Positions 46,844 through 55,780 of a stretch of 64,000 bases of DNA are shown in pieces. Source of the DNA: Thiobacillus sp. (lineage in GTDB: Bacteria > Pseudomonadota > Gammaproteobacteria > Burkholderiales > Thiobacillaceae). Every line of letters begins with the position of its first letter. Within the stretch, counting starts at the first letter, position 1. Made by a program: the position numbers and the translations under genes. Where the stretch lies: the NCBI GenBank assembly GCA_011391285.1, contig JAABQU010000111.1, forward strand, positions 88,984 to 152,983, in the 5' to 3' direction. The notes beneath the pieces are model-generated. The model ran no database searches. It worked only from the letters and a program-made list of their open reading frames with translations, and was not told where the DNA came from.

Positions 46844-47389
46844 TCAGGGGTGCGTGCGCTGCAAGGTCTGCAAGGTATGCGCGACTTCCTTGGCGTGCCG
46901 TGCCGGATCGACCTTGTCGAAGCGCGCAGCAATGCGTCCGTCCGGCGCGATGATGAAGGTGTGGCGGCGCGCAAACCGGATGACCCCCAGATTCAGCAGG
47001 CTGCCGTAGGCCGCTGCCGTCTTGCCGTCGGGGTCCGACAGCAGCGGAAACGGCAACTCATATTTGCGGGCGAATTCGGCATGCGATTGCGTGTCGTCGA
47101 CACTCACCCCCACCACTGCCGCGTTGAGTTCGCCCAGCACCCCGATGTCGTCGCGAAAGCGGCAGGCCTCCTGGGTGCAGCCCGGCGTGTCGTCCCGAGG
47201 ATAGAAATACAGCACCAGCCAGCGCCCCGCGTAATCGCCCAGGCGATGGACCTGGCCGGTCGGGTCGGGCAATTCAAAGTCCGGCGCGGCGGTCCCCTCG
47301 AGCCGTTGCCCGGCCGGCCGCAGCATCCACAAGAAGGCACTTGCCACCAGCAGCAACAGCGCCAAACCACCCAGTATCCATTTCAGCAT
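46844..47389 (-). CDS. Membrane-anchored peroxiredoxin (Bcp/PrxQ type)
   Basis: A 181-residue protein with an N-terminal membrane helix (ILGGLALLLLVASAFLWML), then a PrxQ domain. The peroxidatic and resolving residues are Cys71 and Cys76 in TPGCTQEACRFRDD. Classical Bcp is soluble, so this one probably reduces peroxides at the outer face of the inner membrane or in the periplasm. An AGGAGAG Shine-Dalgarno precedes the ATG at 47389. Confidence 0.88.
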   Translation of the reverse strand: MLKWILGGLALLLLVASAFLWMLRPAGQRLEGTAAPDFELPDPTGQVHRLGDYAGRWLVLYFYPRDDTPGCTQEACRFRDDIGVLGELNAAVVGVSVDDTQSHAEFARKYELPFPLLSDPDGKTAAAYGSLLNLGVIRFARRHTFIIAPDGRIAARFDKVDPARHAKEVAHTLQTLQRTHP

Positions 47390-47466
47390 GACGCTCTCCT
47401 TGCACGCATCATAGCGCCACGGCGCGGCTCGGTAATCCATGCGCGATTCGGTACAATGCGCGCCAC

Positions 47467-47542
47467 GCCCCGGTAGCTCAGTGGATAGAGCAACCCCCTC
47501 CTAAGGGGTAGGTCGGACGTTCGATTCGTCTTCGGGGCGCCA
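47467..47542 (+). tRNA. tRNA-Arg (anticodon CCU)
   Basis: A 76-base cloverleaf. Acceptor GCCCCGG pairs with TCGGGGC, the anticodon stem ACCCC/GGGGT frames the loop CTCCTAA (anticodon CCT), the T arm is GGACG-TTCGATT-CGTCT, and the 3' CCA is encoded. Confidence 0.95.
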
Positions 47543-47572
47543 CACTCGATCGTGTGCGCGGCGCACAAAAGA

Positions 47573-47603
47573 AAATAGCGGCTTTGGCCGCTATATTTTT
47601 TAC
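47573..47603 (+). terminator. Terminator after tRNA-Arg
   Basis: ATAGCGGC and GCCGCTAT around a TTTG loop, followed by ATTTTTTAC. It ends the tRNA-Arg transcript. Confidence 0.75.
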
Positions 47604-47663
47604 ATCGGATTTTTGTCACAACCCGGGAAGGGCTGGATATCAAGCACCTTAACGAATGTAAGG

Positions 47664-47739
47664 TGGCGTCCCCACGGGGATTCGAACCCCGGTACCTACC
47701 GTGAAAGGGTAGTGTCCTAGGCCTCTAGACGATGGGGAC
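47664..47739 (-). tRNA. tRNA-Glu (anticodon UUC)
   Basis: A 76-base cloverleaf on the minus strand: acceptor GTCCCCA with TGGGGAC, anticodon loop CTTTCAC (TTC) in the stem CTACC/GGTAG, T loop GTTCGAATC, and encoded CCA. A small CACCTT/AAGGTG hairpin just downstream may end transcription. Confidence 0.95.
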
Positions 47740-47784
47740 CCGGACGACGGTGTGAACCGCCTATTTATTGCACGACTTGCGTCG

Positions 47785-47970
47785 TTACTGCTTGTTGGAA
47801 AGCTGGGTCAAGGTTACGCCGAGCAACAATCCGACGAAACCCAATGGTACCAGCGAGATCCAGACTTCGGCGTTCTCACTGCCATTCAGCATCTTCCAAA
47901 ATCCAACGATCAGTCCGACGACACTCAGTATCAGCCCCAGCAACGTGGTGATGACGCCAAGCTTGTGCAT
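47785..47970 (-). CDS. Small two-helix membrane protein between tRNA genes
   Basis: A 61-residue protein, two hydrophobic helices (residues about 5-25 and 38-56) joined by a short loop KMLNGSENAEVW. An AGGAT Shine-Dalgarno precedes the ATG. It lies between tRNA-Ala and tRNA-Glu on the same strand and would be cut out of the same transcript. No family recognised. Confidence 0.7.
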   Translation of the reverse strand: MHKLGVITTLLGLILSVVGLIVGFWKMLNGSENAEVWISLVPLGFVGLLLGVTLTQLSNKQ

Positions 47971-47986
47971 CGTACATCCTGTTAGT

Positions 47987-48062
<76 letters not shown>

Positions 48063-48119
48063 AACGAAGCCGCGCATTCTATAGATGCCTTTCGCGCTTG
48101 TAAAGCCTTCGCGCGCACT

Positions 48120-49502
48120 TCAATCGGGAAAAAGTTTGCCGGGGTTGAGCAGGCCGTGCGGATCGAATTGCTGCTTGATGGCGCGCATCAGGGCGAGCGT
48201 GGCGGGTTCGATTTCCTGCGGCACGAAGCGGCGCTTTTCGGTGCCGATGCCGTGCTCGCCCGAGAGGGTGCCGCCCAGCGCCAGCACGCGCAGCATGATG
48301 GCGTCAAGCGCCAGGTGGGCGCGATCCATTTCGTCGGCGTCGTCGGGATGCACCATCAGGTTGACGTGCAGGTTGCCGTTGCCGGCGTGGCCGAAAGACA
48401 CCACGGCCAGCCGGTGCGCGTTGGCGGTGTGGTCGATGAAGTCGACGAATCCGGCCAGTTCCGACACCGGCACCACCACGTCCTCGTTGATCTTGAGCGG
48501 CGCAATCTGCTTGACGGCGTGCGACAGCGATTTGCGTGCGGTCCACAGCCGGATGATGTCGTCGCGCGTGAAGCCGCTTTTTATTTCGAGCAGGCCGTCG
48601 CCGGCGAGCGCCTGTTCCAGTGCGGCGATCTGGCGCGGCAGATCCGCTATGGCACCGTCGGCCTCGACCATCAACAGCGCACGGGTGCCGGGTGCCAGGT
48701 CATCCGCCGCGCCGGTGGGCCGGATGGCGTCGATGGCGCGATGGTCCATGAATTCGAGCGCGCAGGGCATCACGGACTGGTGCATGGCGCGGCTGACCGC
48801 ATCGAGCGCGGCGCGGGTGCTGTCGAAGCACAGGCGCAGGGTGGCGACGGCTTCGGGCGCGGGCACGAGTTTCAGCGTGGCTTCGGTGATTAGCGCCAGC
48901 GTGCCTTCGGAGCCGACCAGCAGGCGGGTGAGGTCGTAGCCGGTGACGCCCTTGGTGGTGCGGCAGCCGGTGCGGATTTCGCGGCCGTCGCCGGTGACGG
49001 CGCGCAGGCCCAGAACGTAGTCGCGAGTGACGCCGTACTTGACCGCGCGCGGCCCGGCGGCGTTCATCGCGAGGTTGCCGCCGATGCGGCAATAGGCGTT
49101 GCTGCCAGGGTCGGGCGGGTAGAACAGGCCGGCGCTGCGCGCGATGCGGTCGATTTCCTCGGTCACCACGCCGGGCTCGACGACGATGAGGCGGTTGGCG
49201 GGATCAAATTCGAGCACGCGCCGCATGCATTCGAAGCTGACGACCACGCTGCCGGGTGCAGGCAGCGCGCCGCCGACGTTGCCGGAGCCGCCACCGCGCG
49301 GGGTCAGTGCAATGCGGTGTTCGAAGGCGATGCGCGCGAGCGTCGCCACCTCGTCGTGCGAGGTGGGGAACAGCACGGCATCGGGCTCGACCCGGCGCGG
49401 GGTTTCGTCGCAGGCATACACCGCCCGGGTGGCAGCATCGTCGAACACGCGATCGGCGCCGAGGGCGGAACGGAAAGCGGCAAGGGCACGATCGGACAAC
49501 AT
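48120..49502 (-). CDS. FAD-binding oxidase, GlcD/D-lactate dehydrogenase-like
   Basis: A 460-residue flavoprotein of the VAO/PCMH group: TPRGGGSGNVGGALP and GGNLAMNAAGPRAVKYGVTRDYVLGL bind FAD; the C-terminal VVSFGHAGNGNLHVNLM and GGTLSGEHGIGTEKRRFV are the FAD-oxidase C-domain motifs. It oxidises a 2-hydroxyacid such as glycolate or D-lactate; the true substrate cannot be read. No partner glcE/glcF genes follow. Confidence 0.9.
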   Translation of the reverse strand: MLSDRALAAFRSALGADRVFDDAATRAVYACDETPRRVEPDAVLFPTSHDEVATLARIAFEHRIALTPRGGGSGNVGGALPAPGSVVVSFECMRRVLEFDPANRLIVVEPGVVTEEIDRIARSAGLFYPPDPGSNAYCRIGGNLAMNAAGPRAVKYGVTRDYVLGLRAVTGDGREIRTGCRTTKGVTGYDLTRLLVGSEGTLALITEATLKLVPAPEAVATLRLCFDSTRAALDAVSRAMHQSVMPCALEFMDHRAIDAIRPTGAADDLAPGTRALLMVEADGAIADLPRQIAALEQALAGDGLLEIKSGFTRDDIIRLWTARKSLSHAVKQIAPLKINEDVVVPVSELAGFVDFIDHTANAHRLAVVSFGHAGNGNLHVNLMVHPDDADEMDRAHLALDAIMLRVLALGGTLSGEHGIGTEKRRFVPQEIEPATLALMRAIKQQFDPHGLLNPGKLFPD

Positions 49503-49526
49503 GGAAAACAGGGAAGAAGAGGGGGG

Positions 49527-49946
49527 TCAGGCCGAGTGCTCGGGCGGCAGCTGTGCGACCAGCTGGGCAATCATGTCGGCGTCGAAGTCCATGCCGATGT
49601 CCCAGCCCGGATTCAGCGCGATGGGCACGCCGCCGCCGATACGGCGCAGCAGCCAGGAAAACTCCGTCAACAGGCCGCCCGAAAACTCGGGGTAATGCTC
49701 GACAAAGGGTTTGGCGCGCTCGGGGCTGGTGAACAGGACCAGCACGCGCTCGCCGTCCTCATCCTCGATGATCAGTGGGTCTGCCTGGGTGCTGCGCTGG
49801 AAGCCCTGGATGGGGTTCTTCTCGTCGCGCACCGGCATGAACAGCTGCTGGTCGATCAGGTGCAGCACGAAGGTTTCGGGGTCGAGCGTGCCGCCATGGA
49901 CGGCAGCCAGCTGCTCTTCAAGCGCGTTGTGGGGAACGAAGTTCAT
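49527..49946 (-). CDS. SseB-like family protein
   Basis: A 139-residue protein resembling the SseB N-terminal domain: NALEEQLAAVHGG, FVLHLIDQQLFMPV, VLVLFTSPERAKPF and GGVPIALNPGWDIGMDFDAD. No signal or membrane part. SseB was named for enhanced serine sensitivity; its molecular role is unclear. Confidence 0.75.
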   Translation of the reverse strand: MNFVPHNALEEQLAAVHGGTLDPETFVLHLIDQQLFMPVRDEKNPIQGFQRSTQADPLIIEDEDGERVLVLFTSPERAKPFVEHYPEFSGGLLTEFSWLLRRIGGGVPIALNPGWDIGMDFDADMIAQLVAQLPPEHSA

Positions 49947-50008
49947 GGTATTGGGACGGGTTCGGGGTAGGGCCAGTGTAGCGTAAGAGGGGACGCTTGC
50001 GGGCTCAG

Positions 50009-50130
50009 CGCATGCGGCTCCCCACGCGCTTCAGCGTGTAGTGGATCGGAGCACCCGGGGGTATCGAGATCCTTCAGGGCATACGACTCCACAGGTGCTT
50101 CAGCGCCTAGTGGATCGGAGTCCTTCAGGG
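50009..50130. repeat. Two REP-like palindromic elements
   Basis: Two related copies about 70 bases apart: CGGCTCCCCACGCGCTTCAG and CGACTCCACAGGTGCTTCAG. Each is followed by GCG(TG/CC)TAGTGGATCGGAG. Each can fold (CACGC with GCGTG, and AGGTGC with GCGCCT) and has CTCC/GGAG-type outer ends. They fill the gap between the SseB-like gene and the next gene. Confidence 0.6.
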
Positions 50131-50556
50131 CTCCCAGCGTTCGGGGTTCGCCCAGAACCGGGCATTGAGCCAGTCCGGTACCGTCTTGTAGGTGTCGAGG
50201 TCGTAGTAATGGATGCGCAGATCCGCTGCCGGATCGGTTGCGGACAGCGCAAAGCCAAGCGCGCGAAACATTGCCTCATCCAGTACGCAGTTGGCCTGCA
50301 CGACCAGCAGGATGCGCGGTGCAACGTACAGGCGCGTCTGGCTGATCAGGTGCTGGGCCTGCTCCGCGTCCAGTCCGTTCAACGCATCGATCCCGAATGC
50401 GAGTGCGCACGGTGAACCCGGCAGAGGGCCGGGGGTTCTGACCGGCGTGTTCAGCAGTACTTCGCCTGCCAGTTGCCGGGCGGCGGCATCGAGTGCGCAG
50501 ACGCTTTCGGGCTTGATTTCCTGCAACTGTGCCCGCAGGTGATCGCGCCAGGTCAT
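50125..50556 (-). CDS. Hypothetical protein (possible DUF6231-like)
   Basis: A 143-residue soluble protein starting MTWRDHLRAQLQEIKPESVC, with LYVAPRILLVVQ and the ending IHYYDLDTYKTVPDWLNARF. That ending resembles a family known from Pseudomonas as DUF6231; I name it only tentatively. It lies 4 bases after the RDD gene and shares its transcript. Confidence 0.6.
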   Translation of the reverse strand: MTWRDHLRAQLQEIKPESVCALDAAARQLAGEVLLNTPVRTPGPLPGSPCALAFGIDALNGLDAEQAQHLISQTRLYVAPRILLVVQANCVLDEAMFRALGFALSATDPAADLRIHYYDLDTYKTVPDWLNARFWANPERWEP

Positions 50557-50560
50557 GTCC

Positions 50561-50998
50561 TCACACCTTGCGCGGCACGCGCACCAGCCGTGTGCCGACG
50601 ATGCGGTCATGCAGGAACTGGCGGTCGCGGTCGACCAGCGCCCACCAGAAGCCGGCGCCCGCCAGCAGCAGACCCAGCCATGCAAGGAAGAATCGCAGCA
50701 CGGCCTGCCTGAACGTCAGGGGGTCGCCGTTCACCTGAACCAGGCGTATGCGCCAGGTTTTCATCGCCAGCGTCTGCCCGCTGCGCAGCCAGAAGGCGCT
50801 GAAATAGGCGAACAGCACCCCCAGTATGTAGACCTGGAAAAGATGGCGCTGCCACGGCGCGTGCATCTCGCCGACCAGCGGGATGATGACGAAGGAAGCC
50901 ACGAACACCACGGCCGTGACGAGCAGCGATTCGTAGATCATGGCGGCGATGCGCACCAGGAACGGGGCGGGGGCGGGGGCTATTGCGTTGTCTTGCAT
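50561..50998 (-). CDS. RDD family membrane protein
   Basis: A 145-residue membrane protein of the RDD type. LVRIAAMIYESLLV is the first helix with the conserved Arg, SGQTLAMKTWRIRLVQVNG the Gln-Thr-Lys block between helices, and the C-terminus reads DRDRQFLHDRIVGTRLV. The role of RDD proteins is little known. Confidence 0.88.
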   Translation of the reverse strand: MQDNAIAPAPAPFLVRIAAMIYESLLVTAVVFVASFVIIPLVGEMHAPWQRHLFQVYILGVLFAYFSAFWLRSGQTLAMKTWRIRLVQVNGDPLTFRQAVLRFFLAWLGLLLAGAGFWWALVDRDRQFLHDRIVGTRLVRVPRKV

Positions 50999-51093
50999 GG
51001 TGGCTCTATATTGCGGTCTGGCGCGACACTTTGCCACAGCGCGCCGCAACCATAAGCAAAATCAAGCAGAAGCAAAATCAAGGAGGCAGCTCG

Positions 51094-51498
51094 ATGCATA
51101 TCGTAAAGCAACTCATGGCGATTCCCGGCGTTATCGCTGCCGGCGAGTATGCGTATCGCGGCGACCGTTTCTCCTATGAGGGCGCGCTCACCGACGAATT
51201 CGCACGCATGGCGTCGATCCTGTGTCGCGCCAACACGCTGTCGGTCAACATGCAGGCCGAAATATTCGATTCCTTTTCCGAGAACTGCGGCTGCCGCCCG
51301 GTGCAGGGCTGGATCGCGCACGGCGATCAAGTCACCATCTGTGCGGTGGGCAACTACTTCGCCTTCATTGAAAACCGCGACGAACTGCTGAATGACGTGA
51401 TGACCATCATGCGCGCCAAGGTCGGCGACGTGCATGACGACCTGCTGGTCAACCTGTATGCCAAACTGGGTGGCGACACCAAGGAAGCGTTGTACTGA
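51094..51498 (+). CDS. DUF2173 (roadblock-like) protein, copy 1
   Basis: A 134-residue protein with a perfect AAGGAGG Shine-Dalgarno. Core blocks: LMAIPGVIAAGEYAYRGDRF, LCRANTLSVNMQAE and GWIAHGDQVTICAVGNYFAF. This is the DUF2173 family, seen in sulfur-oxidising bacteria. It has a 20-25 residue acidic extension at the C-terminus that the other two copies lack. Function unknown; the fold is probably roadblock/profilin-like (inference). Confidence 0.82.
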   Translation: MHIVKQLMAIPGVIAAGEYAYRGDRFSYEGALTDEFARMASILCRANTLSVNMQAEIFDSFSENCGCRPVQGWIAHGDQVTICAVGNYFAFIENRDELLNDVMTIMRAKVGDVHDDLLVNLYAKLGGDTKEALY

Positions 51499-51529
51499 CG
51501 CCTGATAGAAAAAACGGAGAGAGATAGCA

Positions 51530-51868
51530 ATGGATCTGCAAAAAATGATGGATTTGCCGGGCGCACTCGCGGCGTTTACCTACAGCGACAAGGGCGACCT
51601 GCAGTCGCATGTGCTGCGCGAGGGCACCGAACTGACGCCTCAGGTACTCGACCTGCTGGCCCGCTCATGCGTCGCCAACCTGGCCATCGCCAGCATGGAA
51701 GCGCGCGGCTGGGAAGCGGTCACCGGACAGGGCGGGTTTCAGCCGCTCAAAGGCTTTTCGGTGGTGGGGCTGGAATGGTCGGTCGTGGTCAATGGCAACT
51801 GCGGCGTGATCGTCAAGAACCGCGATGCCGACTACGAAGCATGTTTCAAAGCCGTTCAGGCTTCCTGA
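51530..51868 (+). CDS. DUF2173 (roadblock-like) protein, copy 2
   Basis: A 112-residue paralogue with the same plan: MMDLPGALAAFTYSDKGDLQ, LARSCVANLAIASMEARGW and GFSVVGLEWSVVVNGNCGVIV. It has a GGAGAGAGA Shine-Dalgarno and starts 31 bases after copy 1. The Cys near the GN turn of copies 1 and 3 is a Val here. Confidence 0.8.
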   Translation: MDLQKMMDLPGALAAFTYSDKGDLQSHVLREGTELTPQVLDLLARSCVANLAIASMEARGWEAVTGQGGFQPLKGFSVVGLEWSVVVNGNCGVIVKNRDADYEACFKAVQAS

Positions 51869-51877
51869 GGAGCGCGT

Positions 51878-52213
51878 ATGTCGCTGAAACAAGTCCTGGT
51901 GCTCGATGGCGTGGTGGCGGTGTGCCGCTTCCGCGACGATGGCGTGGTGATGGAGGCCGAAGGCATGCTCTCGCAAGACCTGATGGAGCGGCTGGCCAAG
52001 TTTGCCCAGTGGTATCGCCGCATTGTGTCCGGCAATACCGATGTCCTGTCGCTGTTTTCGCAGATGCGTGGCTGGTCGCCGTCGCAGGGCTGGATCGTGC
52101 AGGGTGATTCGATGACGGTGTGCAGCTCGGGCAATATGGTGTGCCTGTTCGAGAACGCCAAGGGCTCCGTGAACGAAGTCGTGCAGGCGCTGACCGAAGC
52201 CGCACACGAATAG
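51878..52213 (+). CDS. DUF2173 (roadblock-like) protein, copy 3
   Basis: A 111-residue paralogue: VLVLDGVVAVCRFRDDGVVM, FAQWYRRIVSGNTDVL and GWIVQGDSMTVCSSGNMVCLF. It begins 9 bases after copy 2 and ends 32 bases before a terminator, so the three form one transcript. Confidence 0.82.
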   Translation: MSLKQVLVLDGVVAVCRFRDDGVVMEAEGMLSQDLMERLAKFAQWYRRIVSGNTDVLSLFSQMRGWSPSQGWIVQGDSMTVCSSGNMVCLFENAKGSVNEVVQALTEAAHE

Positions 52214-52245
52214 CCGCCAGCCGGACACGCACGACGTCTGCAGGG

Positions 52246-52276
52246 AAAATCCCCTTCGCTAGCGGAGGGGATTTTT
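52246..52276 (+). terminator. Terminator after the DUF2173 triplet
   Basis: AAAATCCCC pairs with GGGGATTTT around TTCGCTAGCGGA, followed by T residues. The preceding A-run would let it work on both strands. Confidence 0.8.
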
Positions 52277-52364
52277 CATGGGGGCGGGCAAAAGGCACAT
52301 TCCCGCTGAGGGTTTGACGAAACCGGAAGAAATGCGGCCGGATAACCGTTTTGCCATGATTTCT

Positions 52365-52394
52365 TGACCGAAACAGGGCAAAACGATTACTCTG
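52365..52394 (+). promoter_or_regulatory. Candidate ilvB promoter
   Basis: TTGACC (52365-52370) and TACTCT (52389-52394) with an 18-base spacer. Good -35, poor -10; transcription would begin about 28 bases before the chosen ilvB ATG. Confidence 0.3.
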
Positions 52395-52429
52395 GCGGGT
52401 CCACCAACGAATTGATTTATTGCCAGTTT

Positions 52430-54142
52430 ATGGAAGCCACGGGCGCCGAAATCGTCGTACGTTGTCTGGCCGAAGAGGGGGTCGAATTTGTGTTCGGCTA
52501 TCCCGGCGGGGCCGTGCTCAACATCTACGACGAAATTTTCAAACAGAATAAATTCAAGCACGTGCTGGTGCGCCACGAGCAGGCCGCGGTGCATGCTGCC
52601 GACGCGTATGCGCGCGCCACCGGCCGCGTGGGTGTGGCGCTGGTGACTTCGGGCCCGGGCGTGACCAATGCCGTGACCGGGATTGCCACGGCCTACATGG
52701 ATTCCATTCCCATCGTCGTCGTCACCGGCCAGGTGCCGACGCCGGCGATCGGTCTGGATGCGTTCCAGGAAGTCGACACCGTCGGCATCACGCGCCCCTG
52801 CGTGAAGCACAACTTCCTGGTCAAGGACGTGAAGGACCTGGCGGTGACGATGAAGAAGGCTTTTATCATCGCTGCCACCGGTCGTCCCGGCCCGGTGGTG
52901 GTCGACATCCCCAAGGACGTGACCGCCCACCTGACGGAATTCGAATATCCGGCCACGGTCGAGATGCGTTCCTACAACCCGGTGGTCAAGGGCCACAGCG
53001 GGCAGATGAAGCGCGCGGTGCAGATGCTGCTCGAAGCCAAGCGCCCGATGATCTACGCCGGCGGCGGCGTGGTGCTGGGCAATGCCGCGGCGCAACTGCT
53101 CGAACTCGCCCGTCTGCTCGGATTTCCCGTCACCAACACCCTGATGGGCCTGGGCGGCCATCCCGCCACCGACAGGCAGAACCTCGGCATGTTGGGGATG
53201 CACGGCACCTACGAAGCCAACATGGCGATGCAGCACTGCGACGTGCTGCTGGCCGTCGGGGCCCGTTTTGACGACCGCGTGATCGGCAACCCCGCGCACT
53301 TCGCGCGCGAGCAGCGCCGCATCGTCCATATCGATGTCGACCCCTCGTCGATTTCCAAGCGCGTCAAGGTCGACGTGCCCATCGTCGGCGACGTGCAGAA
53401 CGTGCTGACCGACATGCTGGAATTGTTGAAGCAGGCCAAGGAAAAGCCGGATGCGGCCGCGCTGAATTCGTGGTGGACGCAAATTGAATTGTGGCGCTCG
53501 AAAAACTGCCTGAAGTACAACCAGAACGGCGCCATCATCAAGCCGCAGTACGTGGTGGAAAAGCTGTGGGAAGTGACCAAGGGCGACGCCTACGTCACCT
53601 CCGACGTCGGCCAGCACCAGATGTGGGCGGCCCAGTATTACAAGTTCGACAAGCCGCGCCGCTGGATCAACTCCGGCGGTCTCGGCACCATGGGCGTCGG
53701 TCTGCCGTACGCCATGGGCGTGCAGCTCGCGCATCCCGATGCGCAGGTGGCCTGCATCACCGGCGAATCGAGCATCCAGATGTGCATCCAGGAACTGTCC
53801 ACCTGCAAGCAGTACCGCATCCCCGTCAAGGTGATCACGCTCAACAACCGCTACATGGGCATGGTGCGGCAGTGGCAGGAGTTTTTCTACGGCAGCCGCT
53901 ACGCCGAGTCCTACATGGAATCGCTGCCCGACTTCGTGAAACTGGCCGAAGCCTACGGCCACATCGGCATGCGTATCGACAAGCCGGAAGATGTGGAAGC
54001 GGCACTGAAGGAAGCCTTCTCGCCCGCACTGAAGGAGCGCTTGGTGTTCATGGACTTCCAGACCGACCAGACCGAGAACGTCTTCCCCATGGTGGAAGGC
54101 GGCAAGGGTCTGTCCGAAATGATCCTGGCGGAGGAACTCTGA
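52430..54142 (+). CDS. ilvB: Acetolactate synthase large subunit
   Basis: A 570-residue ThDP enzyme: MTGAEIVVRCL-like start, FGYPGGAVLNIYDE, VRHEQAAVHAADAYARATG with the catalytic Glu, and the ThDP site from GLGTMGVGLPYAMG to the NNRYMGMVRQWQEFFY block. It condenses pyruvate for valine/leucine, or pyruvate with 2-ketobutyrate for isoleucine. I use ATG 52430; a TTG at 52364 would add 22 poorly conserved residues. It is followed after one base by the regulatory subunit. Confidence 0.95.
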   Translation: MEATGAEIVVRCLAEEGVEFVFGYPGGAVLNIYDEIFKQNKFKHVLVRHEQAAVHAADAYARATGRVGVALVTSGPGVTNAVTGIATAYMDSIPIVVVTGQVPTPAIGLDAFQEVDTVGITRPCVKHNFLVKDVKDLAVTMKKAFIIAATGRPGPVVVDIPKDVTAHLTEFEYPATVEMRSYNPVVKGHSGQMKRAVQMLLEAKRPMIYAGGGVVLGNAAAQLLELARLLGFPVTNTLMGLGGHPATDRQNLGMLGMHGTYEANMAMQHCDVLLAVGARFDDRVIGNPAHFAREQRRIVHIDVDPSSISKRVKVDVPIVGDVQNVLTDMLELLKQAKEKPDAAALNSWWTQIELWRSKNCLKYNQNGAIIKPQYVVEKLWEVTKGDAYVTSDVGQHQMWAAQYYKFDKPRRWINSGGLGTMGVGLPYAMGVQLAHPDAQVACITGESSIQMCIQELSTCKQYRIPVKVITLNNRYMGMVRQWQEFFYGSRYAESYMESLPDFVKLAEAYGHIGMRIDKPEDVEAALKEAFSPALKERLVFMDFQTDQTENVFPMVEGGKGLSEMILAEEL

Positions 54143-54143
54143 T

Positions 54144-54635
54144 ATGCGCCATATCATTTCCCTGTTGATGGAAAACGAAGCCGGTGCGCTGTCGCGTGTG
54201 GCCGGGTTGTTCTCGGCGCGGGCCTACAACATCGAATCGCTCACCGTCGCGCCGACCGAAGACGCCACCCTGTCGCGCATGACCATCGTTACGGTGGGTT
54301 CGGAAGAGGTCATCGAGCAGATCACCAAGCAGCTGAACAAGCTGGTCGACGTGATCAAGGTGATGGACCTGACCGATGGCAGCCACATCGAACGCGAACT
54401 GATGCTGGTCAAGGTCAAGGCAGTGGGGCTGGGGCGCGAGGAAATGAAGCGCACCGCCGACATTTTCCGCGGCCGCATCATCGACGTCACCGATTCGACC
54501 TACACCATCGAGCTGACCGGTACCGGCTCCAAGCTGGATGCCTTCCTGGAGGCGATCGACCCCGCCTACATCATCGAAACCGTGCGCACTGGTGCGTCTG
54601 GCATCGGGCGCGGCGACCGCAGTCTCAAAGTCTGA
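54144..54635 (+). CDS. ilvN: Acetolactate synthase small (regulatory) subunit
   Basis: A 163-residue protein with an N-terminal ACT domain (MRHIISLLMENEAGALSRVAGLFSARAYNIESL) split here as HIISLLMENEAGALSRVAGL and FSARAYNIESLTVAPTEDA, and the C-terminal IVDVTDSTYTIELTGTGSKLD block. It binds valine and controls the large subunit. This gene is often named ilvH in other species. Confidence 0.95.
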   Translation: MRHIISLLMENEAGALSRVAGLFSARAYNIESLTVAPTEDATLSRMTIVTVGSEEVIEQITKQLNKLVDVIKVMDLTDGSHIERELMLVKVKAVGLGREEMKRTADIFRGRIIDVTDSTYTIELTGTGSKLDAFLEAIDPAYIIETVRTGASGIGRGDRSLKV

Positions 54636-54657
54636 TTTTTCAATTCGTCATTTTTAA

Positions 54658-55695
<1,038 letters not shown>

Positions 55696-55711
55696 TTATG
55701 TGTGACGAGTC

Positions 55712-55762
55712 AGGGGTGAGGCGAGGGGGCGATCAGCCCTTTTCCCTCACCCCTTTCTTCTC
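55712..55762 (+). terminator. Probable terminator between ilvC and psd
   Basis: AGGGGTGAG (55712-55720) pairs with CTCACCCCT (55746-55754); an inner GGGC/GCCC pair extends the fold. It is followed by TTCTTCTCTCC, a T-rich but imperfect tail. It may only partly end transcription, as psd follows 85 bases after ilvC. Confidence 0.45.
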
Positions 55763-55780
55763 TCCGATTTCCGGATATTT

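Noticed and set aside
47467..47542. tRNA-Arg as a possible attachment site for an integrated element.
   Set aside because: No integrase gene, no repeated tRNA 3' end and no atypical composition nearby.
52332..52367. An 11-codon frame upstream of ilvB as an attenuator peptide.
   Set aside because: It contains no run of Leu, Val or Ile codons and no terminator hairpin follows.
52259..54157. A 632-codon minus-strand frame opposite ilvB.
   Set aside because: Mirror of a well-conserved enzyme gene; the translation is His/Val-rich without recognisable motifs.
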